From assembly GCA_963823845.1 (NCBI GenBank), contig CAWGND010000014.1, positions 496,001-560,000 of the forward strand: 64,000 bases of DNA. Reading direction: 5' to 3'. Positions 44,453 through 53,995 of this stretch are shown here, in pieces (the first letter of the stretch is position 1; every line of letters begins with the position of its first letter). The stretch comes from Alloacidobacterium sp963823845. GTDB lineage: Bacteria > Acidobacteriota > Terriglobia > Terriglobales > Acidobacteriaceae. The notes under the pieces were generated by a model. That model did no database searches. It had not been told where the DNA came from and saw nothing but the letters and a program-made list of their open reading frames with translations. The translations under genes and the position numbers were made by a program.

Positions 44453-46656
44453 CGGACAACTGCCTTTACCGCTGCCCCGTTCTCAAAGCGGTCATAGACG
44501 CGAACAGTGATCAGATGCTCCGACGGGTTCGTCGCAGCCGCAGCACCCGGTTGCTGCAGCTTCAACGGCGCCTCAAAGTCATAGTTCTCCGTCAATGAAT
44601 CCGAGAGCTGGCCTACTGGTTCGACATACTGCCAGGGTCCCGCATCCACCGAATACTCGGCGTGACCTATAGAAGTAGCGCTGTCCGTCGCCGTCAGAGT
44701 TACATGAATCCTGCCGCTCTCCATATGAGCGTCGATGGCTGAAAGAACCGGCGGCGTGGTGTCGATCAGGAAGCGGTCGCTGACGCGCTCTGTCGTGAGT
44801 GCCTCACCCGGATTATGCGATGGCGCGTCGCTGGCGACTACTTTGAGCCGGTAGGCGCCATCAGGCAGCGCTGTCGCATCGAACGTATAGTAACGCTCGT
44901 TTACTTTATCTTTCAGCAGCTGCCAGTTGGTCTCGCTGTCTCCCCGGTAATACACGGTGTAAATCAGCTCGTCGCCGTTATCGTCGTGAGCGGCCCAACG
45001 CGCGGTCACAGCGGATTTGTCCTTGACACCCGATAAGGATTCGCGCCCTGGTTCAGTGTTGAACTGCAAACCGGGGTTCGACGGACCATTAAAATTGATG
45101 CTAACGGGTTGTGGCTGCTGCCCCGGAGCGGAAGGCGCATTCACCCGCGCACCCGGCATAACTACGATTTCGTCAATCGCAGGAGCGATATTCACCGGCA
45201 GATAGTTGATGCCAACTGCGCCCACCGTGGCCCCGGGGTGCATGACCACCTTCCACTGCATAAAGCGTGACATGTCGAGCCCAAGAGGGCCGATGTTCGG
45301 AGTAACCTTTTTCCAGTCGCTCCATGCGCGCTCCGGATTCTCTATATTTCCCGCCCGCGCATACAGATCGTAATTCCGAGAAGCAGAATCAACCTCGGCG
45401 CGACCCCAGCGCGAAAAAACTCCGGCATCAAAAACATCGCTCAGGTAGGTGCCTTCCCCAGCCTGGACATGGCTCAGCTGGTAGACCTTCCCCGTGTTGG
45501 CCGTGCCGACATACAGCCCTTGCGGCGAATCGGCAAAACCGACGGCCTGCGATGCTTCCAGATGCGCAATGTCGGCATACTGGCCGTTCTCGCCAATGCG
45601 GTAAATGCGTCCACGATTGCCTGTGGCGGCAAGTAATCCCTGCGGCGTCCAGTGCAGTGCGTAGACGATGTCATCGTGATCGGACCAGATTTTATGCGGC
45701 GCGCCCTGCGGAGGAACTTCATAGACTTCCGAGCCATCGGGAATAACGGTATTGCCATTGAATGCCTGTACCGAACCCGGCTGAACCAACGAAATAGTCG
45801 CCGTTACCGATGGAATGCCCTGAACCGGTAAAGGAGGAAGTGTGGTCTGCCCCTTGCCACCGACAGCCGAGGCATAAATGGCGCCGTTGTCCGCGATTGC
45901 CAAGGAAGTAATTTCGCGCTTCGGAGCGTCGTAGAGTACGAATCCCTTGCCGCTGCTGTCGACGCGATAAACAAGCCCGCTTCCATCCGTGCCGGCAATC
46001 AGGTTTCCGGTCTTGTCGAAGAGGATGGCGCGGATATGTTGTTCGTCGCTCTTGAAAAACAGAGACGGTTTCGAGCCACTTCTGGATATCTCTACGCGAT
46101 AGACCGCCGCAGGTCCACCCGTTGCAATGTAGAGGCGCCCCTCGGCATCGAATGCGAGGTCCCAGATGTATTTGGGCTTTTCTTCGGTCTGCGTTGGATC
46201 GAAGACGACCTCGGCCTTGCTCTCATCGAGGTCGACTGCTCCTGAAGGAAGTTTATAAACCTTGCCCGAGGGCAGGGTAGCCGCAAACACAGACCCGTCT
46301 TTTGCGACGCTGACGGCCTGGACAGTAAGGTCTTTGCTCGAGAAAATCTTTGTGATCTTGCCATCCGAAGTAATCCGCAGTACCGTTGCCGGTGAGCCCG
46401 TGGCCGCGTATGCGTTGCCAGCGCTGTCAGCAGCAATTGACCAGACGTAGGTGGAAGGCGTCACCACCAGCTGCTTGCTCTCCGGGCCCGGTTCCAGCAT
46501 TCCGTCGCTGCGAACGGCAACGCTTTTTGGCGTGCCCTTTTCAAATTCTTCAAAGTGCTGCTGCGTCCATAGGCGTGTACCCTGGGCTGCAGCGAAAGGA
46601 ACGATCAGGCAGAGAGTGCTGAGGTTGGTGAGTAGAAAAGCCAGTCGGCGCATCAT
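44449..46656 (-). CDS. Secreted beta-propeller protein with C-terminal Ig-like domain
   Basis: The 735-residue protein has a signal peptide (about 1-25, cleavage after AAAQ). Many repeated propeller strands follow (SIAADSAGNAYAATGSPATVLRI, VAKDGSVFAATLPSGKVYKL, LAFDAEGRLYIATGGPAAVYRV), up to about residue 400. The C-terminal third has Fn3/Ig-like segments (DDNGDELIYTVYYRGDSE and LTATDSATSIGHAEYSVD). It is probably periplasmic or surface exposed. It is the first gene of the operon with the Lol-type permease, the PLC-like protein and LolD. Its substrate is unknown. Confidence 0.75.
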   Translation of the reverse strand: MMRRLAFLLTNLSTLCLIVPFAAAQGTRLWTQQHFEEFEKGTPKSVAVRSDGMLEPGPESKQLVVTPSTYVWSIAADSAGNAYAATGSPATVLRITSDGKITKIFSSKDLTVQAVSVAKDGSVFAATLPSGKVYKLPSGAVDLDESKAEVVFDPTQTEEKPKYIWDLAFDAEGRLYIATGGPAAVYRVEISRSGSKPSLFFKSDEQHIRAILFDKTGNLIAGTDGSGLVYRVDSSGKGFVLYDAPKREITSLAIADNGAIYASAVGGKGQTTLPPLPVQGIPSVTATISLVQPGSVQAFNGNTVIPDGSEVYEVPPQGAPHKIWSDHDDIVYALHWTPQGLLAATGNRGRIYRIGENGQYADIAHLEASQAVGFADSPQGLYVGTANTGKVYQLSHVQAGEGTYLSDVFDAGVFSRWGRAEVDSASRNYDLYARAGNIENPERAWSDWKKVTPNIGPLGLDMSRFMQWKVVMHPGATVGAVGINYLPVNIAPAIDEIVVMPGARVNAPSAPGQQPQPVSINFNGPSNPGLQFNTEPGRESLSGVKDKSAVTARWAAHDDNGDELIYTVYYRGDSETNWQLLKDKVNERYYTFDATALPDGAYRLKVVASDAPSHNPGEALTTERVSDRFLIDTTPPVLSAIDAHMESGRIHVTLTATDSATSIGHAEYSVDAGPWQYVEPVGQLSDSLTENYDFEAPLKLQQPGAAAATNPSEHLITVRVYDRFENGAAVKAVVR

Positions 46657-46753
46657 GCTGATGATGAGTCTACTAAATCGGCCTGTGCCTACCCAGGAGA
46701 TGAGGCACAGGTAAGTGGGACCGGAGAGAAGCAGCTATTTACTACGACAGAAA

Positions 46754-46791
46754 TGGAATCGTTTCCACTTTTCATTTTTTAGGAATATAAT
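46754..46791 (+). promoter_or_regulatory. Alpha-mannosidase promoter with LacI-family-like operator
   Basis: TATAAT at 46786-46791 pairs with TTTCCA at 46762-46767 (18-base spacer). The 14-bp near-palindrome TGGAATCGTTTCCA (46754-46767), with central CG as in LacI/GalR-family sites, covers the -35 box, so a sugar-responsive repressor is likely. The site lies in the gap to the divergent propeller operon and may control both. Confidence 0.6.
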
Positions 46792-46870
46792 CCGACCGTC
46801 TCTACCCGCTGTTTCTCAGATAGGCTTCTGCCACGGTAACGCGGGAATCAATGAGCTAGGAGAATTGCAG

Positions 46871-49800
46871 GTGAAGACTGGATTGGGTCGCGGAGTGGCC
46901 TGGGGCGCGATTTGTGCCACTGCCTTGTTTCTTTCATCTCCTGTGTGGTCGCAGGATGCAGAGCAGACAGCACAGCTTACGAAATCGATGCCCAGCGAGG
47001 CGCAGACAGTCATACAACGCCTCGGTTCACTCGACAACCTGCCGGCAGGCGAATGGCGGTTTCACTCGGGCGACGTTCCGCACGGCGAGGGTGTCAATCT
47101 TGACGATTCAAGCTGGCAGGTCGTAAAGCCCGGCTTTGAATCTTCCGGCGAAGCATCATGGTATCGGCGGCTGGTCGAGGTGCCAAAGACGTTGAATGGG
47201 TATGACCTGACCGATACGCGCATCTGGTTCCGCTTCTCCGCAGGTGCGAACGGGCCAGTGCCCCAGATCATCTACTTTAACGGACGCCGCGTCGCCCTCG
47301 GCGATGATCTTGAACCGATCGTTCTGTTTGATCAGGCAAAACCCGGCGACAAAATTCTGATTGCTGTGAAGATGCTGCATACCGTGGATCAGAAGCACTT
47401 CCACAACGCAGAATTCAAGATCGACTTTGCCGAAAGCCGGCCTAATCCGGATGATCTTCGCAAGGAATTCCTTTCTGCGGTGCTGCTCGTTCCTAGTCTT
47501 TCGAAGAATCCTCAGAGCGACGAAGCGACGTTGGACAAATCAGTTGAGGCTGTCGATCTGAAGGCCCTCGATGCCGCCGATCAAGCAAAGTTTGATGCTT
47601 CCCTCAAACAGGCCAGCAGCCAACTTGAAGCGCTGAAGCCACTCCTGCGACAGGGAACGTTCCACCTTACCGGCAACTCGCATATCGATGCCGCATGGCT
47701 ATGGCCATGGACGGAGACCGTCGATGTCGTGAAGCGCACCTTCTCGACAGCGCTGCAGCTGATGAACGAATATCCCGACTACACCTATACGCAATCCGCT
47801 GCGCAGTACAACGAATGGATGGCGACCAAGTATCCGGAGATGAATGAGGAGATCAAGAAGCGCATCAAGGAAGGCCGGTGGGAAGTGGTCGGCGGCATGT
47901 GGGTTGAGCCGGACCTAAACCTGCCTGATGGCGAATCTCAGGCGCGCTCGCTCCTGCTCGGCAAGCGTTTCTATCAGAAGGAATACGGTGTTGATGTTCG
48001 GATCGGATGGAACCCGGATTCGTTTGGTTACAACTGGCAGACGCCTCAAATATACAAGAAGTCTGGCGTGGATTATTTCGTCACCCAGAAGATGACATGG
48101 AACGATACCAATCAGCTTCCGTTCAAGCTTTTCTGGTGGGAATCGCCTGATGGCAGCAAGGTTCTGACTTATTTCCCACTGGATTACGCCAACGACAATC
48201 TGAATCCTATACGTCTTTCTTACGGCTTCAAGCAGGCGCGCGAGCGGTCGCCGGGTATCACAGAAATGATGGATCTTTACGGCATCGGCGATCACGGCGG
48301 CGGCCCAACCCGTGCCGTTCTCGATGAGGGAGCGCACTGGGCGGAGCCGAACAAGATCGTTCCCAATTTCAAATTCGGAACCGCGCAGAGCTTTTTCAGC
48401 ACGGTTGAGAAGCAGGTCTCTCCGGAATCGCCTACTTGGGATTATTTCTCGGTAATGAAGGGTTACACGCCACCTCCGACGCCTCCGGAAGGCCAGATAG
48501 CAATTCCAACGTGGAAGAGCGAACTGTATTTCGAGTACCACCGTGGCGTGCAGACAACGCAGGCCCAGCACAAGTGGAATATGCGCCACAGCGAAGAATG
48601 GGCGCTCAACGCAGAGAAGTACGCTTCATTGGCATGGCTCGATGGCAAGGCCTATCCGAACGACCAGCTGACCGACGCGTGGAAGACCATCACATTCAAT
48701 GATTTCCATGATTTGGCAGCCGGCTCGGGCATCGGCATCATTTACAAGGAAGCCCAGGAGCAATTCGACAAGACGCGCCTGGAGACAGACGAGATCACGC
48801 AGAAGTCTTTGCAGACGATTTCCGCGCAGATTAATACAAAAGCTGCGGGTGAGGTTCCAGTGCTGGTCTTCAATCCTCTGGCATGGGAGCGCTCCGGACC
48901 TGTAGAAGTGAACGTGCAGATGCCGAACGCGGCTCCGAATGGAGTTTCCGTGCTCGACGCATCGGGTCACCTTCTGCCCGCAGTACAGCTTTCCAGTGAT
49001 GCGAAGACCAATTCTTACAAGCTGCTCGTGGAAGCGAAGGACGTACCTTCCATGGGTTACCAAGTGCTGCATGTGGTTGCAGGTGAAAAGCCGTTCACGA
49101 GCGATCTGAAGGTCAACGGCCTGACGATGGAAAATGCTGCAGTTAAAGTGGCCGTCGATAAAACCACAGGCTGCATCACGAGCCTCTTCGACAAGAAGGC
49201 GAACTTCGAGACGCTTGCCAGCGGTGGCTGTGGCAATGAGCTGCAGGCATTCAAGGACACGCCGAAGGACTATGACGCCTGGAACATCGATCCGGGCACA
49301 CTGGATGTTCCTCCGACCAAGCTGACCGATGCCGATTCGGTTGAGCTGATCGAGAAGGGTCCGGCGCGCGCTTCGATTCGAGTGACACGTCACTGGTCAA
49401 AGTCGAAGTTCGTGCAGGAGATTCAGCTTGCCGCCGGATCGGATGAGGTCAACGTCGTCAACGACATCGACTGGCATGAGGACCACATCCTTCTGAAGTC
49501 GGCCTTCCCACTGGCGGTGACGAGCGATAAGGCTACATACGAAATTCCGTACGGCAGCATCGAACGCCCAACCACCCGCAATAATAGCTGGGACAAAGCT
49601 CAATTCGAGGTGCCGGCGCTTCGCTGGGCCGATCTGAACGACGGTCAGCATGGCTTCAGCCTGATCAACAACTCGAAGTATGGCTATGATGACGCAGGGA
49701 ATGTTCTGCGACTCACGCTCTTGCGCTCCCCAACATGGCCTGATCCTGTTGCGGACCGTGGGCCCCAGCATTTCACCTACGCGCTGTATCCGCACGCCGG

Positions 49801-50176
49801 CGACTGGAAGCAGGCTTTAACGGTCCGTCACGGTTACGAATACAACTACGTGCTGAAGGCAGTTCAGGTTGAGGCACACACCGGAAGCTTACCGCTGGAG
49901 CATTCCTTCCTAACAGTCAAGCCGGAAAACGTGGTGCTTACCGCCATGAAGAAGGCTGAGGACAGCAATGGTCTGATCCTGCATCTGTACGAGTGGGCAG
50001 GAAAGCAGGCAAGTGTGGAAATCGCATTGCCACCAGGTGCGACAGCAGCCGCGGAAACCAACCTCATGGAGCAGCCGCAGGGCTCGCCCCTGACCGTAGC
50101 AGGCGGCCATGTGACTGTGCCAATTCATCCGTACGAGATCCTTGCGGTCCGCGTGGACTACCCACTCGGCAATTAA
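46871..50176 (+). CDS. Secreted GH38 alpha-mannosidase
   Basis: I chose the GTG at 46871 because AGGAGA lies 8 bases upstream and it gives a clean signal peptide (KTGLGRGVAWGAICATALFLSSPVWSQ). The 1101-residue protein has a GH38 catalytic domain with HIDAAWLWPW (zinc ligands His271 and Asp273) and WNPDSFGYNWQTPQ (nucleophile Asp383). FNDFHDLAAGSGIG follows, and the beta-rich C-terminal mannosidase domains end in IPIHPYEILAVRVDY. It would cleave alpha-mannosides from glycans in the periplasm. A LacI-like operator at its promoter suggests induction by a sugar. It is monocistronic, closed by a strong terminator. Confidence 0.92.
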   Translation: MKTGLGRGVAWGAICATALFLSSPVWSQDAEQTAQLTKSMPSEAQTVIQRLGSLDNLPAGEWRFHSGDVPHGEGVNLDDSSWQVVKPGFESSGEASWYRRLVEVPKTLNGYDLTDTRIWFRFSAGANGPVPQIIYFNGRRVALGDDLEPIVLFDQAKPGDKILIAVKMLHTVDQKHFHNAEFKIDFAESRPNPDDLRKEFLSAVLLVPSLSKNPQSDEATLDKSVEAVDLKALDAADQAKFDASLKQASSQLEALKPLLRQGTFHLTGNSHIDAAWLWPWTETVDVVKRTFSTALQLMNEYPDYTYTQSAAQYNEWMATKYPEMNEEIKKRIKEGRWEVVGGMWVEPDLNLPDGESQARSLLLGKRFYQKEYGVDVRIGWNPDSFGYNWQTPQIYKKSGVDYFVTQKMTWNDTNQLPFKLFWWESPDGSKVLTYFPLDYANDNLNPIRLSYGFKQARERSPGITEMMDLYGIGDHGGGPTRAVLDEGAHWAEPNKIVPNFKFGTAQSFFSTVEKQVSPESPTWDYFSVMKGYTPPPTPPEGQIAIPTWKSELYFEYHRGVQTTQAQHKWNMRHSEEWALNAEKYASLAWLDGKAYPNDQLTDAWKTITFNDFHDLAAGSGIGIIYKEAQEQFDKTRLETDEITQKSLQTISAQINTKAAGEVPVLVFNPLAWERSGPVEVNVQMPNAAPNGVSVLDASGHLLPAVQLSSDAKTNSYKLLVEAKDVPSMGYQVLHVVAGEKPFTSDLKVNGLTMENAAVKVAVDKTTGCITSLFDKKANFETLASGGCGNELQAFKDTPKDYDAWNIDPGTLDVPPTKLTDADSVELIEKGPARASIRVTRHWSKSKFVQEIQLAAGSDEVNVVNDIDWHEDHILLKSAFPLAVTSDKATYEIPYGSIERPTTRNNSWDKAQFEVPALRWADLNDGQHGFSLINNSKYGYDDAGNVLRLTLLRSPTWPDPVADRGPQHFTYALYPHAGDWKQALTVRHGYEYNYVLKAVQVEAHTGSLPLEHSFLTVKPENVVLTAMKKAEDSNGLILHLYEWAGKQASVEIALPPGATAAAETNLMEQPQGSPLTVAGGHVTVPIHPYEILAVRVDYPLGN

Positions 50177-50191
50177 CATTCAACTTCACGA

Positions 50192-50230
50192 AACGAGAGG
50201 GCGGAGGCTGACAGCCTCCGCCCTCTCGTT
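50192..50230 (+). terminator. Strong terminator after alpha-mannosidase
   Basis: A 17-bp perfect stem (AACGAGAGGGCGGAGGC with its complement) has loop TGACA and ends in CTCGTTTG. It starts 16 bases after the stop codon. Confidence 0.8.
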
Positions 50231-50742
50231 TGCGGTCGGCCAAGGTCGTTAACCGGCCGGCTGACGCTTTTGATTGACCGCCTTCCCGACGTTCGTTATC
50301 TTGTAGGTGTGTAACTGTTTGAGCCCCCGATGGCGCAACTTGTTGCCAATCTAACCTCTCTAACAGCAGATTCCAAGTTCTGCGATGCATCAGATCATTC
50401 TCGTTCATACCGAACATTTGTATCGCAGAAGTGCATGTGCAACAAGAGTTTTCGCAGGGGAGATTAGCATTCATGCCAGCGTATTCAACCAGATCTCTTG
50501 CAAGCGTATGATCAACGGTCGGTCTGGAATCGGTGTTATCGATGATTCTCCTTGGAAAGACTCTTTATCCCGTCTCATGATGAATAATTCGTACCGAAGT
50601 ACATCCAGGCTCTCATTCGCCGGCGATGGAAATCAGCCATGGCAGAATCTCGGCAGCTACTAGAAGTTTTTGTTCTCGCCGCTGAAAGACAGAAAATCTG
50701 ACAGTCTACAGTTTCAAGGGATAAAAGGAGCTTAGACCAGGG
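50231..50742. other. Intergenic region upstream of the exopolysaccharide cluster
   Basis: About 510 bases with no convincing gene. A 92-codon frame at 50385-50663 lacks a ribosome site and family likeness. The region presumably carries the promoter of the polysaccharide operon, but I could not pick a clear -35/-10 pair. Confidence 0.5.
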
Positions 50743-52992
50743 ATGCAGGGACAAGCGATTACGCCGCAACGGCAGGAATTACCGCTGGTGCCTGCGGTGG
50801 GGGGCACCTTAGAACATTCGGTTCTGACTCCAGGCGATCTTCGCAAGATTATCATTAAGCGGAAGTGGGTTATTCTCGTTTGCCTCCTCCTTGGAATTCT
50901 GGTGGCCAGCTACTTTGCCTTCCTGTCGGTCCCGCTCTATGAAGCCATGGCTCAGATTGATATCGACCTGGGTCGTTCAACCAACATAGGTATTAGCGAT
51001 CTGGTCGAGCAAAACCTCGCTGGCGAAGATGCGTCTTCCCAACGATTGCAAACTGAAATAGCAATTATGCGCAGCAATACTGTTTCGCTCGACGTAATCA
51101 ATACTCTCGACCTGTATCACAAGAAGCCGTTTTCGAGCATTTTCAATCGCTCCCCATATAACGGACATCTGACTCCAGGGCAACGCGGCGCTTTGCTGGA
51201 CACGTTCTCCGACAACTTGAAAATCACGCTGGTTCCGGGTACGAACCTGGTCGAGATCCGGTACAGGAACCCCGATCCCAAGGTAGCGACCGCCATTACG
51301 AACGCCATTCTGGATGCGTACATGGAGCGGGACCTGCGCGCCAGATTTGAGGGCACCAACCGCGTTTCAAATTGGCTTTCGCAGCAGTTGAGCGCCCTGA
51401 AAAAGCAGGTGGAAGACTCACAGCAGCAGGTGGCGAAGTACCAGAAACAGAACAACCTCATTGGTTTGAACGCAGATGGCCAAACACTTGTTGTCGACAA
51501 TCTGCAAACAGTGAACCAGCAGCTGGCAGAAGCGCAGGCCGATCGCATCGTAAAGGAAGCACGCTACCGGCTGGCGCAGACCAGAAACCCTGAGTTGCTC
51601 GTTTCCGTTGCACCGGGGACGACACTGACATCTCTGCGCCAACAACAAAGCGAATTGATGGTGCAGTACGCGCAGCTGAAATCAAAGTACGGTTCCGAAT
51701 GGCCAAAGGTAAGGGAAGCCGAGAAACAACTGGCTTCCGTCCAAACGAGCATCGACACAGAAATCAACAACCTTACCAATAGGTTCGAAGAAGAATATAA
51801 CGCCTCGGTTAAGACCGAGACCCTGCTGCGCGACCGGCTGGAACAGATTAAGGCGGAAGCGTATCGCGCGAATGACTCTGCCGCAGAATTCGAGATACTA
51901 AAACATGGAGCCGACTCAGCCTCCGACCTGTACGATGCATTGCAGACAAAGTTAAAGGAAGCCGGCATTACCGCGGGCCTGAACTCAAACAATATCGACG
52001 TGGTAGACAGAGCCGCCGAACCGTCCCGTCCCGTCTCTCCGATAAAGAAACGCGATCTCATGTTCGGTCTTCTCGGCGGTCTGCTGCTTGGCATCGTAGC
52101 AGCGCTCTTCTTTGAAACGCTGGACGATACCATTCGCACTTCTGACGATGCGGAGGGTATCTCCGGGCTGCCGGCGCTGGCGGTAATTCCGCACTTTGAT
52201 GTACTCAAGAAGGCCGGCGCAGGCTCAGCAGAACTGGCGACGATTGAAAGAGAGCGCAACTCGAGAGTCTCCCCGGACTTGATGTCCTATACCGAGCCGC
52301 AATCGATCATCGCCGAGGGCTTCCGAAGTCTCCGGTCCTCCCTCTTGCTCTCGGCTGTAGACCGTGAGCCCCGGCTGATATTGCTGACAAGCAGTTATGC
52401 GGCGGAAGGAAAATCCACTTGCGCGGCAAATCTCGCTATTTCTTTCGCCCGACGTTCTGCTCGTGTTCTGCTGGTTGATTCCGATCTTCGAAAGGGCACC
52501 CAGCACCTCAAGTTCAAAACCTCCAACCGAGGCGGTTTGTCCACTCTTCTTTCGCGTGAGTCGGGTAACGAGGTATATGAACAGCCGCTGCCCGATCTCC
52601 CCAACCTGACTCTCGTCACGCGCGGCCCAATTGCCCCCAACCCGGGCGAAATGCTTGCGTCGCGGAGCATGGAAGACCTGCTTTTGCAATGGCGACTCGA
52701 ATACGATCATGTGATTTTCGATACATCGCCAATACTTGCAGTTTCTGACACGCTCAGCCTTGCTCCCTACATGGACGCGGTTTTTATTCTCGTGCGCTCG
52801 GGCGTTACACGTAAAAAGGCGCTGTCCCGTGTCCGCGACCAGTTGCGGCGCGCAAATGCGAGGGTCCTGGGGACAGTGGTCAATGACGTTGATCTGCGGC
52901 TGGAAAACTACTACACCTATTCAAAACGCTATGACTATGACTACAACAAAGGTTACGGAGCCGGCTATGGGGTAACGGATGAAGAGAAGTAA
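50743..52992 (+). CDS. Polysaccharide chain-length regulator / BY-kinase (Wzc type)
   Basis: The 749-residue protein joins a Wzz domain (about 25-125, membrane segment KWVILVCLLLGILVASYFAFL) to periplasmic coiled coils (QQLSALKKQVEDSQQQVAKYQKQ), a second membrane segment (MFGLLGGLLLGIVAALFFETL) and a C-terminal bacterial tyrosine kinase. The Walker A is SSYAAEGKSTCAANLA near 550-565, Walker A' is VLLVDSDLRKG and Walker B is HVIFDTSPIL. The end is Tyr-rich (YYTYSKRYDYDYNKGYGAGYG), the usual autophosphorylation cluster. It controls polymer length and export. AAAGGAG precedes the ATG. Its stop overlaps the export gene by 14 bases. Confidence 0.94.
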   Translation: MQGQAITPQRQELPLVPAVGGTLEHSVLTPGDLRKIIIKRKWVILVCLLLGILVASYFAFLSVPLYEAMAQIDIDLGRSTNIGISDLVEQNLAGEDASSQRLQTEIAIMRSNTVSLDVINTLDLYHKKPFSSIFNRSPYNGHLTPGQRGALLDTFSDNLKITLVPGTNLVEIRYRNPDPKVATAITNAILDAYMERDLRARFEGTNRVSNWLSQQLSALKKQVEDSQQQVAKYQKQNNLIGLNADGQTLVVDNLQTVNQQLAEAQADRIVKEARYRLAQTRNPELLVSVAPGTTLTSLRQQQSELMVQYAQLKSKYGSEWPKVREAEKQLASVQTSIDTEINNLTNRFEEEYNASVKTETLLRDRLEQIKAEAYRANDSAAEFEILKHGADSASDLYDALQTKLKEAGITAGLNSNNIDVVDRAAEPSRPVSPIKKRDLMFGLLGGLLLGIVAALFFETLDDTIRTSDDAEGISGLPALAVIPHFDVLKKAGAGSAELATIERERNSRVSPDLMSYTEPQSIIAEGFRSLRSSLLLSAVDREPRLILLTSSYAAEGKSTCAANLAISFARRSARVLLVDSDLRKGTQHLKFKTSNRGGLSTLLSRESGNEVYEQPLPDLPNLTLVTRGPIAPNPGEMLASRSMEDLLLQWRLEYDHVIFDTSPILAVSDTLSLAPYMDAVFILVRSGVTRKKALSRVRDQLRRANARVLGTVVNDVDLRLENYYTYSKRYDYDYNKGYGAGYGVTDEEK

Positions 52993-53935
52993 GACCCGAT
53001 ATGGATCAAATCTTCCGGTTAGGCTCCTTATCGCCTTTCTGCTGGCTGCAGCGCCGGTCGGATTTTCCCAGGAGTCATCCCCAACGTCCTCACAGGACCA
53101 GCCACGCAATCCTGCGCCCAACATTGCCATTGGTTCCGGCGATTTGTTGAATATCGTTGTTTTCGACACACCCGAATTGACGACTTCCGCACGAGTCAGC
53201 CAGAACGGTGAGGTGAATTTGCCTGTTCTCGGGTTGATGAGACTGGCAGGCCTGAATTCAATCGACGCTGCGCGGAGAATTGAAGATGAGTTACGCTCGC
53301 GTCACCTGATTATCGATCCCCATGTCACTGTCTTTATCGTGGAATACGCGTCTCAGGGAGCAACGGTGATGGGTGAAGTAAGAAGTCCCGGGGTCTACCC
53401 GACACTCGGCACTCGCAAGATGCTCGATATGCTTTCTGTTGCCGGAGGCTTACAGAGCACCGCCGGCAAAACAGTCTCGATTGTGCATCGTGACGATCCC
53501 CAACACCCTGTCATGGTCGCTCTGCAGTCCGGGCCAGCCACAATGTATGCTCAGGAGAATCCAGTTATTCTTCCCGGTGACACAGTCATCGTCGCGAAAG
53601 CCGGCGTTATATATGTTATTGGCGACGTGTTGAAGCCCGGCGGATTCCTGATTGATAACAATACTCCGGTCTCTGTGATGCAATCTCTTTCGCTTGCCGG
53701 CGGATGGGACAAGACCGCTGCGCTGAGCAAAACGAAGCTGATTCGTAAGACCCCAGAGGGAAGAGAAGAAGTCGATCTGGATCTTAAGCACTTGGCCTAT
53801 GGCTCGCAGGCAGACATCGGTGTAAAGGACGGAGACATACTCTTCGTTCCGTCAAGTACAACCAAGACACTGACATATCGGGGGATAGAAGCAGCTATCA
53901 CCCTCACAAGCAGCCTGCTGATCTATCTGCATTGA
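52979..53935 (+). CDS. Polysaccharide export protein (Wza type, SLBB domains)
   Basis: The 318-residue protein has a signal peptide (about 1-30, cleavage near VGFSQ, no lipobox Cys). A Poly_export domain follows (IGSGDLLNIVVFDTPELTTSARVSQNGEVNLPVLG), then two SLBB domains (TVMGEVRSPGVYPTLGTRKMLDMLSVAGGL, YVIGDVLKPGGFLIDNNTPVSVMQSLSLAGGW). The C-terminal helix (AAITLTSSLLIYLH) could form the outer-membrane pore. Wza lipoproteins usually have a lipidated Cys, which is missing here. It works with the upstream tyrosine kinase, whose gene it overlaps. Confidence 0.92.
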   Translation: MKRSKTRYGSNLPVRLLIAFLLAAAPVGFSQESSPTSSQDQPRNPAPNIAIGSGDLLNIVVFDTPELTTSARVSQNGEVNLPVLGLMRLAGLNSIDAARRIEDELRSRHLIIDPHVTVFIVEYASQGATVMGEVRSPGVYPTLGTRKMLDMLSVAGGLQSTAGKTVSIVHRDDPQHPVMVALQSGPATMYAQENPVILPGDTVIVAKAGVIYVIGDVLKPGGFLIDNNTPVSVMQSLSLAGGWDKTAALSKTKLIRKTPEGREEVDLDLKHLAYGSQADIGVKDGDILFVPSSTTKTLTYRGIEAAITLTSSLLIYLH

Positions 53936-53995
53936 TAGTGTATGGCCGGCCCCAACAGGAAAATGTGTGTCCATGCGCACCGATAGTTTTTAGGG

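Noticed and set aside
50385..50663. 92-codon frame before the polysaccharide operon
   Set aside because: There is no ribosome site, no domain and no conserved pattern. It is probably leader DNA.
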